From Chryseobacterium soli (GTDB lineage: Bacteria > Bacteroidota > Bacteroidia > Flavobacteriales > Weeksellaceae): a stretch of DNA of 64,000 nucleotides. How positions within the stretch are numbered: position 1 is the first letter of the stretch; every line of letters begins with the position of its first letter. Both the position numbers and the translations under genes were made by a program. The DNA is taken from the NCBI RefSeq assembly GCF_000737705.1, contig NZ_JPRH01000010.1, forward strand, positions 157,491-221,490. The letters are read 5' to 3'. Below, piece by piece: positions 24,870-33,099 of this stretch. The notes beneath the pieces were generated by a model. It saw only the letters and a list, made by a program, of their open reading frames with translations, did not search any database and was not told the DNA's origin.

Positions 24870-24877
24870 TATATTTG
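24870..24877 (+). promoter_or_regulatory. -7 element of the GG-leader peptide gene
   Basis: TATATTTG matches TAnnTTTG. A TTTG at 24855-24858 is only 11 bp upstream, too close for a standard -33, so the promoter is incomplete by consensus. The leader is about 20 nt. Confidence 0.4.
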
Positions 24878-24904
24878 AGACCTAATCAAATTAGCTATTT
24901 AACA

Positions 24905-25081
24905 ATGAAAAATTTAAAGAAAATTTCAAGAGATCAATTAAAAGAGGTACAAGGTGGAACTTCTATTCCACAATGCCCGGTTGGATACATTTACAGATGT
25001 GATGCTGTAGGGGTATGTGATCCAATATTTGATCAATATGATTGTGTTTGTGGTTGTATTCCCAAACCGGTAAAAGGATAA
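24905..25081 (+). CDS. Bacteriocin-like double-glycine leader peptide
   Basis: A 58-residue peptide. The leader MKNLKKISRDQLKEVQGG fits the double-glycine leaders seen on Chryseobacterium bacteriocin-like peptides, with expected cleavage after G18. The 40-residue core has six cysteines (positions 24, 32, 38, 47, 49, 51), the last three as CVCGC, plus aromatic and acidic residues. The start is the ATG at 24905; the frame extends upstream only to a TTG. No peptidase-containing ABC transporter or modification enzyme is within the window, so export would depend on a distant locus. It has its own terminator and lies between pyrH and frr. The function (bacteriocin, signal or other) is unknown. Confidence 0.8.
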   Translation: MKNLKKISRDQLKEVQGGTSIPQCPVGYIYRCDAVGVCDPIFDQYDCVCGCIPKPVKG

Positions 25082-25087
25082 TAACTG

Positions 25088-25113
25088 AACCCTCTTTTTT
25101 AAGAGGGTTTTTT
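25088..25113 (+). terminator. Terminator of the GG-leader peptide gene
   Basis: A perfect 9-bp stem, AACCCTCTT (25088-25096) with AAGAGGGTT (25101-25109), has a TTTT loop and a T run. It follows the stop codon by 6 bp. Confidence 0.85.
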
Positions 25114-25277
25114 ATTGGCTGTTTCTTTTTGAGATGATGGATTGTGAACGAATTGTTCACTCAGTATAGAACCCATTTCAGAGGTTATATTATTTGAAAA
25201 AATGATGAGTAAAAAGATATATCAAGTCATGACTGGAACGTTTTCAGCAAATAATGATTAAAATAAAATTGATAAAG

Positions 25278-25309
25278 TTTTACTTAATTAAAAACAAATG
25301 TTATTTTTG
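25278..25309 (+). promoter_or_regulatory. Promoter of frr
   Basis: TTTT (25278-25281, three of four -33 bases) and TATTTTTG (25302-25309) have a 20-bp spacer. It implies an unusually long leader of about 110 nt before the frr ATG at 25429. Confidence 0.55.
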
Positions 25310-25428
25310 CACCACTGAATAGTAAAAAAACGGTATAAAAACCTTTGAAAAGTAGAATTTAAGAGGGCTGTGTGCTGATATTCAGAGCGATTGGATTAAT
25401 GTGTAACTTATCAAATTTTAAATATATA

Positions 25429-25983
25429 ATGGAAGAATTAGATCTTATAGTAGAATCTGTAAAGCAGGACATGGATGCAGCTATTAAACATTTAGATCAT
25501 GCATTTCAAAGAATTAGAGCAGGACGTGCTTCTACATCTATGGTTCAGGATGTTATGGTGGAATATTACGGGGCTCCGACTCCAATTAATCAGGTTGCCA
25601 ATGTTTCTGTTCCGGATGCGATGACGATTTCTATTCAGCCTTGGGATAGAACAGCGATCGGTGCCATTGAAAAAGCTATTATCAATTCTAACTTAGGTTT
25701 TGCACCTTCTAATAACGGAGAGAATATTATTCTGAATGTTCCGCCTTTAACAGAGGAAAGAAGAAGAGATTTGGCAAAACAGGCTAAAGGTGAAACTGAA
25801 GATACAAAAATCGTTGTAAGAAATGCAAGACAGAATGGTTTGAAAGAACTTAAAAGACTGGAAGGTATTTCTGAAGACGTTATAAAAGGAGTGGAAGAAG
25901 ATATACAGGCTCTTACTGACAAGCATGTAAAGCTTTGTGAGGATCATCTTAAGACAAAAGAAGCTGAAATTATGAAAGTATAA
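25429..25983 (+). CDS. frr: Ribosome recycling factor
   Basis: A 184-residue RRF, which with EF-G splits post-termination ribosomes. Family segments are RAGRASTSMVQDVMVEYYGAPTPINQVANVS, NIILNVPPLTEERRRDLAKQAK and VVRNARQNGLKELKRLEG. The start is the ATG at 25429 (MEELDLIVESVKQDM); the frame runs 19 codons further upstream without family similarity. It is followed by a strong terminator. Confidence 0.95.
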   Translation: MEELDLIVESVKQDMDAAIKHLDHAFQRIRAGRASTSMVQDVMVEYYGAPTPINQVANVSVPDAMTISIQPWDRTAIGAIEKAIINSNLGFAPSNNGENIILNVPPLTEERRRDLAKQAKGETEDTKIVVRNARQNGLKELKRLEGISEDVIKGVEEDIQALTDKHVKLCEDHLKTKEAEIMKV

Positions 25984-26030
25984 TTTTCAGTTTTTGAAAA
26001 TAAAAAAAGACTTTTTTAGAAGTTACTGTA

Positions 26031-26060
26031 GTCGGAAGATTTTTTCTTCCGACTTTTTTA
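26031..26060 (+). terminator. Terminator of frr
   Basis: GTCGGAAGA (26031-26039) pairs with TCTTCCGAC (26045-26053) and is followed by a seven-T run, in the gap before the convergent OmpH gene. Confidence 0.85.
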
Positions 26061-26074
26061 TTAAATAGTCAAAA

Positions 26075-26638
26075 CTACTTTTTCCCTTTTGTCGGGGTTT
26101 GTTTTTTATCATTATCAGTTTCAAGAGTTCCTTTTAACAAAAACTGTAATACTCTGTCTGTATAATCAAATGGTTTTTGAAGATAAAGAACATTGTTTCG
26201 GTTTTTATCCAGCATTGTATCTACTTTATTTCTTTCTGCTACAGCTGTAATGGCATTGTGTATCTGATCCTCAAAAGGGACTACTAGGTTTGTTTTAAGT
26301 TTTTTAATTTCGCCATTATTTCCAAATCTTAAACTCACTGTAGTTTTAACGTTTTTCTCCAAATCTAAGACTTCCTTTTCCCTCATTGTTAATTGAGTTC
26401 CGATTAATAATACTTTTTCGTTTTCAAAGGCTGATTTTTTCCTTTCATATTCGGACTGCAGATTTTGAAGTTCTGTTTGCCAGGTATTGATCTGTGCATC
26501 GAGCCTTGCTTCTGCTTCTTTATATTGAGGCATTTTTTGTAGTATAGCATCGGTATCTACAACCCCTATTTTTTGAGCATTACCGAACCCAAAAGCAAGG
26601 AATAGTGCGAGGCCGGAAATCATTTTGAAATTTTTCAT
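26075..26638 (-). CDS. OmpH/Skp-family periplasmic chaperone
   Basis: A 187-residue periplasmic protein. The signal peptide MKNFKMISGLALFLAFGFGNAQ is followed by KIGVVDTDAILQKMPQYKEAEARLD, the classic OmpH opening. A long coiled coil (about 45-110) follows, with alternating charged residues. Skp-type chaperones hold unfolded outer-membrane proteins. The start is the ATG at 26638, chosen for the signal peptide; the frame extends upstream only to a TTG. Confidence 0.82.
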   Translation of the reverse strand: MKNFKMISGLALFLAFGFGNAQKIGVVDTDAILQKMPQYKEAEARLDAQINTWQTELQNLQSEYERKKSAFENEKVLLIGTQLTMREKEVLDLEKNVKTTVSLRFGNNGEIKKLKTNLVVPFEDQIHNAITAVAERNKVDTMLDKNRNNVLYLQKPFDYTDRVLQFLLKGTLETDNDKKQTPTKGKK

Positions 26639-26662
26639 GGTGTTAATTATATATATCGCCAA

Positions 26663-26821
26663 ATATTTTGTCTATCAAAAGTGTATGTAAGAACGGCCAG
26701 TAAAATAAATTATTATATATAGTAGCTATAAATACATTACTGGGGCTCAATTTACGTAAAAAATGATAATCTGGCTTATCAATGTAAAGCATTTGGTCAA
26801 CGGATATTTTTAAAACTAAAT
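26663..26821. other. Intergenic region, no gene seen
   Basis: AT-rich DNA upstream of the OmpH gene. It should contain that gene's promoter, but I find no full TTTG/TAnnTTTG match. No ORF or RNA gene is visible. The rest of this 313-bp gap (26822-26975) holds a terminator and the out-of-frame tail of the next gene. Confidence 0.4.
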
Positions 26822-26854
26822 AAAAAAGTGGTGGAAGAAATTCCGACCACCACT
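26822..26854 (-). terminator. Terminator of the frameshifted secreted-protein gene
   Basis: AGTGGTGG (26827-26834) pairs with CCACCACT (26847-26854). On the minus strand a six-T run follows. It lies 27 bp beyond the stop codon of the alternate-frame tail at 26881, a normal distance, but about 120 bp beyond the in-frame stop at 26976. Confidence 0.8.
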
Positions 26855-26880
26855 ATCTGGTTTTTAATCTTGGAATCTAT

Positions 26881-27004
26881 TTATTTACAGTTTTCGTTGT
26901 AATCGACAATAACTTCATCTACAATTTGAGGAACATTGGACATCACATCATCAATCTGACTTTTAATCAATCTTCCTAATCCTGATCTTTTCTTTTCTTT
27001 TCAT
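26881..27004 (-). pseudogene. Out-of-frame C-terminal tail of the adjacent gene
   Basis: Read in the -1 frame relative to the gene at 26976-27677, this segment stays open for about 40 codons, including RSGLGRLIKSQ, IDDVMSNVPQIVDEV and IVDYNENCK, then TAA at 26883-26881. It has ordinary protein composition and ends just before the terminator. Removing one 5-bp CTTTT unit (AAAAG on the coding strand) from the triplet at 26987-27001 joins it in frame to the upstream gene. Confidence 0.65.
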
Positions 27005-27677
27005 CATTTTTCAGTGAAGCATATGAGCCGTTTGCGAGTTTTCCTTTTGCATAGCTACAGTCTGCAATGATTATTTTAGCTTTGGCAAGTGTTAGCTCCT
27101 CCAGCTTACCGTCTTTCTTGCTGTAGATATAAGAAGGGGAGTTTCTCATTCGCTCATTTTCTTTGTCTGCTACAGCGATCTGGCCTCCTGCCGAAAAAGT
27201 AGTTGGATATCCGTATAGTTTATACACCTTGATTTTTCCGTCTGTTACCAACTCTGCAAACTGAGTGGATTTTGTAAGATTATTGAATGCTTTTAAATTA
27301 CCGCTCAATCCTCCGGTTGCCGTATTGAAGCCTTCTTTGGTGTTGGTGTATTTTACCATTTCGAAATGCCTTTCATTGTTATTTTCGTCAAAGGCAACAT
27401 ATTCTTTCAGGTCATCTGTATCAAAAGTTTTGAATTTCTGCTTCTTTTTAGATTGATCAATATCGGAAGCAGCAACAAATTTCACTTTTTTCTGGTTCTG
27501 CCAGGGATTCATAGCATCTCCGGCTAATCTTACAATACCTTCAATCTTTTTACCGCTCTTATCAATAATGTAGCCATAGGTCTCATTGGGTCTTAAGTCA
27601 TAGTCTTTATTGTCATCCTGAGCATAAGCCTGAAAAGTCATGAATGTAAATAATCCAAGAAGTAGTGTTTTTTTCAT
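26976..27677 (-). CDS. Secreted hypothetical protein, C-terminus altered by frameshift
   Basis: A 233-residue exported protein of unknown function. The signal peptide is MKKTLLLGLFTFMTFQAYAQ. The mature part has a YGYIIDKSGKKIEGIVRL opening and a late AKIIIADCSYAKGKL segment. The start is the ATG at 27677 (signal peptide); the frame extends to 27731. The last residues, NDEKKRKDQD, are encoded by a triple AAAAG repeat and run into an early stop, while about 37 plausible residues continue in another frame to 26881. The full-length product was probably about 268 residues. It may be a recent mutation, a phase-variable tract, or a sequencing error. Confidence 0.7.
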   Translation of the reverse strand: MKKTLLLGLFTFMTFQAYAQDDNKDYDLRPNETYGYIIDKSGKKIEGIVRLAGDAMNPWQNQKKVKFVAASDIDQSKKKQKFKTFDTDDLKEYVAFDENNNERHFEMVKYTNTKEGFNTATGGLSGNLKAFNNLTKSTQFAELVTDGKIKVYKLYGYPTTFSAGGQIAVADKENERMRNSPSYIYSKKDGKLEELTLAKAKIIIADCSYAKGKLANGSYASLKNDEKKRKDQD

Positions 27678-27758
27678 AAGGTTATCGTTTTTTATCAATT
27701 TTTGTAAATATAGCTTTTTATCGCTTAGCATGGAATGTAATAAAATACCACATTGTCA

Positions 27759-27787
27759 ATAAAAAAGACCCGAAAAAATCGGGCCTG
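27759..27787 (-). terminator. Terminator of the LptF/LptG-type gene
   Basis: A CCCGA/TCGGG stem with an A-rich loop lies at 27769-27785. On the minus strand it is followed by a T-rich run (27766 down to 27759). Confidence 0.75.
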
Positions 27788-27830
27788 TAAAATATTTAAA
27801 TTATTAAATCTTTTAATCTTTTAATGATAG

Positions 27831-29288
27831 CTATTGATACCTTTTATGTTCTTTACTTTTACTGAATAGCTTCGTAATCGGTTTAAATAATACTTTGTAT
27901 TTTTCAGCATCAAAAAGCTGCGAATCGGTGAGTGCTTTATAAGTCATCCAGATTCCGAAAGGAAGAAGGATCAGGTTGGGAAGCCATGCCGCAAGATATG
28001 GGCTCATTTTTCCACTCCATGATATATTTTCAATTCCCAGGTTCATGACGTAGAAAATAATGAAAATAACGATCGCAATAATAACAGGAAGTCCCATTCC
28101 TCCTTTTCTGATGATGGAACCTAAACTCGCACCGATAAGGAAGAAGATGATACAGGTAACAGAATAAGAAACAATTCTCTGCTGGTAAATAACAATTTTG
28201 CTGAAATATTTGATATTTGGACTCAGTTCGTTCTTTTTCCCTTCTACTGTAGACTTCAAATTATCTAATCTATTGTAGGCATTATAGATGATTTCCAGTT
28301 TTTTTTCTCCTTTTACGGTGTCCAGTTTTATTTGAGGCTTTGCCGCTGCTTTGGACTTTGTATTTTTATCCATATAAGTAACGACAGCACTGGTCTGGTT
28401 TAACACATCATTGCTGATATTGCTGAAAAACTTATCGTTGTCTTTCTTATTTTTATCAATCGTTTCATTCAGCTGGCCGTAGGTCTGAAAACGGTAGTCA
28501 TCTGTAATCTGCTCCTTTTCGATAGCTTTATTGATGATTTCACTCACATCAAAATGGGATACCAGTGTATCAAATTTAATAGCCTGATCGGGTTGTCTTA
28601 ATTTCGCGTTTTCCGGCTTTCCTTCCAGTTTATCTTCAAATACATATCCGTTATACAGAACCAGTTTTAAGAAGTTCTTATTGGCAGCAGGGACAAACTT
28701 TCCTTTTTCAGCCACAATAGATTGCTGATCCTGGTAGGTACTTGCTTTTTTATGTACAAAAACCCCCTCTATATTTTCTCCGTTTTCTCCGTAGATTTTA
28801 TCGAATTTCACCATATATCCGGGAATCTGGTCTATAAACTGTCCCGGAGTAAAATTCAGTGCCGGCTTGGTCTGGGCAATATTGAAAAGCATGTTTTTAG
28901 CCTTCTTCTGGAAATCCGGAATAATATTATTGGAAAAGAAAAAAAGCATGACTGCAAGCGCAGCAGCGACACCCAGCAGAGGAGCCATTACTCTTGTAAG
29001 AGAAATTCCGGCCGCTTTCATGGCTGCTAATTCATACCGCTCCCCAAATTCTCCAAAAGACATGATGCTCGCCAAAAGAATAGTAAGCGGAAGTACCAAA
29101 CTGACTACACTTACTCCAAGGTAGAAAAGAAGTTTAAGGATTTGCCAGTAGGTTAATCCTTTTCCCATAAACTGCCCCAATTGAACCCAGATAATGTTTA
29201 CAATAAAGATGAAAAACAATACGCTGAATATAAAGAAAAACGGTCCAAAGAAGGTTTTTATGATATATCGGTCTAGTATTTTTAACAT
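27831..29288 (-). CDS. LptF/LptG-family permease
   Basis: A 485-residue YjgP/YjgQ-family inner-membrane protein, one of the two transmembrane subunits of the LptB2FG exporter that moves LPS to the Lpt bridge. Three N-terminal membrane helices (with LDRYIIKTFFGPFFFIF and FGERYELAAMKAAGISL), a large periplasmic beta domain (about 125-370) and three C-terminal helices are visible. It is longer than E. coli LptG because of the periplasmic insert, as usual in Bacteroidota. It follows lolA, with a terminator between them. Confidence 0.88.
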   Translation of the reverse strand: MLKILDRYIIKTFFGPFFFIFSVLFFIFIVNIIWVQLGQFMGKGLTYWQILKLLFYLGVSVVSLVLPLTILLASIMSFGEFGERYELAAMKAAGISLTRVMAPLLGVAAALAVMLFFFSNNIIPDFQKKAKNMLFNIAQTKPALNFTPGQFIDQIPGYMVKFDKIYGENGENIEGVFVHKKASTYQDQQSIVAEKGKFVPAANKNFLKLVLYNGYVFEDKLEGKPENAKLRQPDQAIKFDTLVSHFDVSEIINKAIEKEQITDDYRFQTYGQLNETIDKNKKDNDKFFSNISNDVLNQTSAVVTYMDKNTKSKAAAKPQIKLDTVKGEKKLEIIYNAYNRLDNLKSTVEGKKNELSPNIKYFSKIVIYQQRIVSYSVTCIIFFLIGASLGSIIRKGGMGLPVIIAIVIFIIFYVMNLGIENISWSGKMSPYLAAWLPNLILLPFGIWMTYKALTDSQLFDAEKYKVLFKPITKLFSKSKEHKRYQ

Positions 29289-29303
29289 TTGCCAAAATTA
29301 ATG

Positions 29304-29332
29304 AAAAAGCCACAAAGTTTACTTGTGGCTTT
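29304..29332 (-). terminator. Terminator of lolA
   Basis: AAAGCCACAA (29306-29315) pairs with TTGTGGCTTT (29323-29332). On the minus strand the stem is followed by Ts. It lies only 16 bp upstream of the LptF/LptG ATG, so it could also modulate read-through into that gene. Confidence 0.75.
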
Positions 29333-29407
29333 CTATATTTTATGATTTTTTAAATAAATCTGATTTGCATTAGATAATTTCTGCGTTTGCTGTTTGTCTG
29401 ATGCTGT

Positions 29408-30055
29408 TTACAATTCTGTGATCACGTAATTTTTAAATTTATTCTTATCAAAAACAAACATATTCGGATCCAGAGTCTGGTTTTCTTTATATTCTTTGAT
29501 CGCAATTACAGCTACATCATTGTTATTTCCGTGCTGTTCAAGCTTTACCATCTGTTTTTTTGCAGAATCTACAAAAAGATATACGTACTTGATTCCGTTT
29601 GCTTTTACAGGGGTTAATTTAATGAAGTCTGCATTCACACCATTCACCATTTGTTTTCCGTTGTAAGTTACATTATAGTCGTTTCTGTAAGTAGTAAGAT
29701 AGTTGATCGGGGAGAACATACTGCTGCTTCCGTTGGGTTTTGCTGTTGTTACTTCCATATCGTCTGCATTGATATTATAGATTTTATTCCCGTCAAAAAT
29801 CTGCTCGGTATCCATAATCTTCAACTTGTATTTGTTGCCGGCTGAATAATAAATTCCGGGCTCTGTTTTAGAAACCTGTCCATTGGCTCCGCTTCCAAAA
29901 GAAAATTTAAAATAAGAATTCTTTTTGGAATTGTAATTGGCTGTGATGTCATCCAATATCTTTTTAGCCTTTGCATCAATTTTTTGTGCATTGGTTAATC
30001 CTACTGCTCCTACAACAAAACTTCCTAATATAACCTTTGAAATAATACTTTTCAT
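29408..30055 (-). CDS. lolA: LolA-like outer-membrane lipoprotein carrier
   Basis: A 215-residue periplasmic LolA-fold protein. The signal peptide ends AVGLTNAQ, and KAKKILDDITANYNSKKNSYFKF is the LolA opening. The mid-region IYYSAGNKYKLKIMDTEQIFDGNKIYNIN corresponds to strands of the half-barrel. It carries lipoproteins across the periplasm. It sits between ftsK and the LptF/G gene, an order conserved in many Flavobacteriia. Confidence 0.85.
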   Translation of the reverse strand: MKSIISKVILGSFVVGAVGLTNAQKIDAKAKKILDDITANYNSKKNSYFKFSFGSGANGQVSKTEPGIYYSAGNKYKLKIMDTEQIFDGNKIYNINADDMEVTTAKPNGSSSMFSPINYLTTYRNDYNVTYNGKQMVNGVNADFIKLTPVKANGIKYVYLFVDSAKKQMVKLEQHGNNNDVAVIAIKEYKENQTLDPNMFVFDKNKFKNYVITEL

Positions 30056-30117
30056 TTTTTTAATTTAAATACTCTTAGATTTTTTTTAACTGATAAGGAT
30101 AAACATGTTATTTTCCT

Positions 30118-32658
30118 TTATCTACGCAGATCTTCCAAAAACTGTTCCAAAGAATTAAGATCACTAATGATCACCTCTCTTGCTTTAGCCCCATTAAAGC
30201 CTCCAACAATACCGGTTGCCTCTAGCTGATCCATAATTCTTCCCGCTCTGTTATATCCCAGCTTCAATTGTCTCTGAAGCATTGAAGTAGATCCCTGCTG
30301 TGTAGAAACGATAATTCTTGCTGCCTCTTCAAATAATGCATCTTTTTCGTTAGGATCGAAGGTTCCTACTGTACTTGAAGCATCCTCAGAAACATATTCA
30401 GGCAGTAAAAATGCTGATGCATATCCTTTTTGTTCTCCGATGTATTCTGCGATTCTTTCCACTTCAGGTGTATCTACAAAAGCACATTGAAGTCTTAAAA
30501 TTTCATTTCCGTTAAAATAAAGCATATCCCCTTTACCAATCAGCTGATCTGCTCCCGGAGAATCCAGGATTGTTCTGGAGTCTACACTTGAAATTACTCT
30601 AAAAGCTGCTCTTGCCGGGAAGTTGGCTTTAATCATACCGGTAATTACATTCACAGAAGGCCTTTGTGTTGCAACGATAAGGTGTATTCCTACTGCTCTT
30701 GCAAGCTGTGCTAATCTGGCGATCGGCATTTCAACTTCTTTTCCGGCCGTCATGATCAAATCTGCAAACTCATCAACCACTAAGACGATATAAGGTAAAT
30801 ATCGGTGGCCGTTTTCCGGGTTTAGCTTTCTTTCCGTGAATTTTTTATTATATTCCTTCAGGTTTTTACAGAATGCATTTTTAAGAAGATCATATCTTGT
30901 ATCCATCTCAATACAAAGAGAATTCAGCGTATTGATTACTTTGTTGGTGTCCGTGATAATGGCATCGTCTGTATCCGGAAGTTTAGCCAGATAATGTCTT
31001 TCGATTTTTGAATATAGTGAAAGTTCCACTTTTTTAGGATCCACCATTACAAATTTCAGTTCACTCGGATGCTTTTTATAGAGTAGGGAAGTCAGAATGG
31101 CATTGATACCAACCGATTTACCCTGTCCTGTAGCTCCGGCCATCAGCAAGTGCGGCATTTTTGCTAAATCCGCCATGAAGACTTCATTAGAAATCGTTTT
31201 TCCGAAAACAACAGGTAGGTCCATATCCGTATTCTGGAATTTATGGGAAGCAATCACAGAACGCATAGAAACCATAGTAGGATTTTTTCTCGGAACTTCA
31301 ATCCCGATCGTTCCTTTTCCAGGCATTGGTGCAATAATCCTGATTCCTAATGCAGAAAGGTTTAAGGCAATATCATCCTGTAGTTTTTTAATGGCAGATA
31401 CCCTGATTCCTGCTTCTGGAACAATTTCGTATAAAGTAACGGTAGGTCCTATCGTTGCTTTAATTTCAGAAATTCCTACGTTAAAGTTTTTCAGAAGGCC
31501 TACAATTTTATTTTTATTTTCCTCTAATTCTTCTTGGTTGATAGAAATTTCTTCATTTCCATAATCTCTCAATAAATCAATAGTAGGCATTTGGAAACCT
31601 GCAAGATCTAAACGGTGGTCATACAAACCGTGCTTGTCAACAAGCTCCTGAGATTTTTTATCCGACTCGTCCAGTACATCAATAACCGGTGCTACTTCTA
31701 CATTAAACTTAATGTTTTCTTGTGGCGGAGTCACCACTGGTGTAGAAACCGGAGGTTTTATATCAAAAGCTTGTTCCGGAGTGGAAAGCGGAACCTGAGG
31801 TTTTGTGTTAAGATTTACATTTAGAGGTTGGGAAAAATTTTTCTCATCCTCAAAAGAAGTATGATTAGGGGTTACAATCGTCGTTTCTACTGTTGGAGCG
31901 ATAGGAACTTCAGGAAAACCTTTCGGGACTTCCACAGGCTCCTGAACTTTCACAGGCTTGGCAGTGGTATCTGTTACCGTGATATTGGATGGAGTTTCGT
32001 GAACTTCTTCCTCCAGCTCTTCATCAGCCTCAAAGTTTTCATCAGAATTAGGCATCATGGATTTTACCTTTCCAATGGTGTTTTCATTGATACTGTTGAA
32101 TTTCGCTTTAATAGAACTTGGGCGAAGGTTAAATTCTAAGATGAAATATAAAAGAATGCTTGATGCCAACACCAGCCAAAGGCCAACTGTTCCAATAATA
32201 GCATTCAGATAATCCATAATCTGGTATCCGTATACACCTCCTAAAACGCCTTGGCCTTTTGTTAATGCTCCCATAAATATAGGAAGCCAGCAAATGAAGA
32301 ACAGAGAATGTCCTATGGTTTTCCAGGGTTTGAATATTTTCTTTTTCAGAATCAGTGTGCCCACTACTAAAAATAGGAATGCAATGATAAAGGAAGCGAT
32401 GCCGATGCTTTCGAATATAAAAATATTCCCCAGCCAGTCGCCGATTTTACCAAATATATTTGAAGATTTTATACTCTTGTCAAGCATTGTCCCGGCCTGG
32501 CTTTGGTCTGCTTTCCAGTTCATTAAATAAGAGATGAACGAGAAGGCAAGGACAACGGAAAGAAGTACAAAAGTAAGCCCGAAAAATATACGTGGCTTAG
32601 ATAAAATTCTGCCTGTTTCAGGTGATTCTGTTTGCTTTGTTTGTGTCTTTTTATCCAT
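30118..32658 (-). CDS. ftsK: DNA translocase FtsK
   Basis: An 846-residue FtsK/SpoIIIE protein that pumps chromosomal DNA at the septum. Four N-terminal membrane helices (about 25-175) are followed by an acidic, proline-rich linker (about 195-340). The motor comes next, with Walker A GATGQGKSVG near residue 505 and VVDEFADLI (Walker B) near 622. The C-terminal winged-helix gamma domain ends QLKLGYNRAGRIMDQLEATGIVG and reads KOPS-like signals. A minus-strand TAAATTTG box at 32679-32672 lies 14 bp upstream of the ATG. Confidence 0.95.
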   Translation of the reverse strand: MDKKTQTKQTESPETGRILSKPRIFFGLTFVLLSVVLAFSFISYLMNWKADQSQAGTMLDKSIKSSNIFGKIGDWLGNIFIFESIGIASFIIAFLFLVVGTLILKKKIFKPWKTIGHSLFFICWLPIFMGALTKGQGVLGGVYGYQIMDYLNAIIGTVGLWLVLASSILLYFILEFNLRPSSIKAKFNSINENTIGKVKSMMPNSDENFEADEELEEEVHETPSNITVTDTTAKPVKVQEPVEVPKGFPEVPIAPTVETTIVTPNHTSFEDEKNFSQPLNVNLNTKPQVPLSTPEQAFDIKPPVSTPVVTPPQENIKFNVEVAPVIDVLDESDKKSQELVDKHGLYDHRLDLAGFQMPTIDLLRDYGNEEISINQEELEENKNKIVGLLKNFNVGISEIKATIGPTVTLYEIVPEAGIRVSAIKKLQDDIALNLSALGIRIIAPMPGKGTIGIEVPRKNPTMVSMRSVIASHKFQNTDMDLPVVFGKTISNEVFMADLAKMPHLLMAGATGQGKSVGINAILTSLLYKKHPSELKFVMVDPKKVELSLYSKIERHYLAKLPDTDDAIITDTNKVINTLNSLCIEMDTRYDLLKNAFCKNLKEYNKKFTERKLNPENGHRYLPYIVLVVDEFADLIMTAGKEVEMPIARLAQLARAVGIHLIVATQRPSVNVITGMIKANFPARAAFRVISSVDSRTILDSPGADQLIGKGDMLYFNGNEILRLQCAFVDTPEVERIAEYIGEQKGYASAFLLPEYVSEDASSTVGTFDPNEKDALFEEAARIIVSTQQGSTSMLQRQLKLGYNRAGRIMDQLEATGIVGGFNGAKAREVIISDLNSLEQFLEDLRR

Positions 32659-33099
32659 AATATCAATGAGGCAAATTTAATGTTTTTTCAATACTAAAAG
32701 AATCTTTTTTCATCAAAAAGAAAGGTTACTATATATTCAGTTTCTGAAAGTTGATCTGCTTTATATAAAGCATTATTGTTTAAAAATATTGAAAATAAAT
32801 TAAAAAAGCACTTCATTTTTTTTGAACCGATTCAGAATACATCCTAAAAACTCCCATACATTTTCAGAAAAAATAACTGTGAAAATGCATGAGGGAAATA
32901 GACTGACTCAATAACAGATATAGCTATTTTTCATGCGCTTTGTTAAGTGTTTTTGATATTGAATTTTCGGTATTATTTTTTATATTATTAAGAACAATTC
33001 AAAATAACGATTATACGGTTGAAAATGATAAAAAACAGTTTTTTTTATCGACCTTTTATTTAATCATCCTTATTTTTGCATGTCAAGTAAAAAAAATTC
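32659..33099. other. 441-bp divergent intergenic region
   Basis: It contains the ftsK -7 box (32672-32679, minus) and a perfect 16-bp palindrome, TGCTTTATATAAAGCA, at 32757-32772. A plus-strand -7 box TATTTTTG (33071-33078) lies upstream of the CcsBA gene. A 98-codon ORF (32940-33236) overlaps the CcsBA start out of frame and has no signal or family features; I do not call it a gene. Confidence 0.5.

Noticed and set aside
31097..31564. 155-codon plus-strand ORF inside ftsK
   Set aside because: Antisense shadow of the conserved FtsK motor region.
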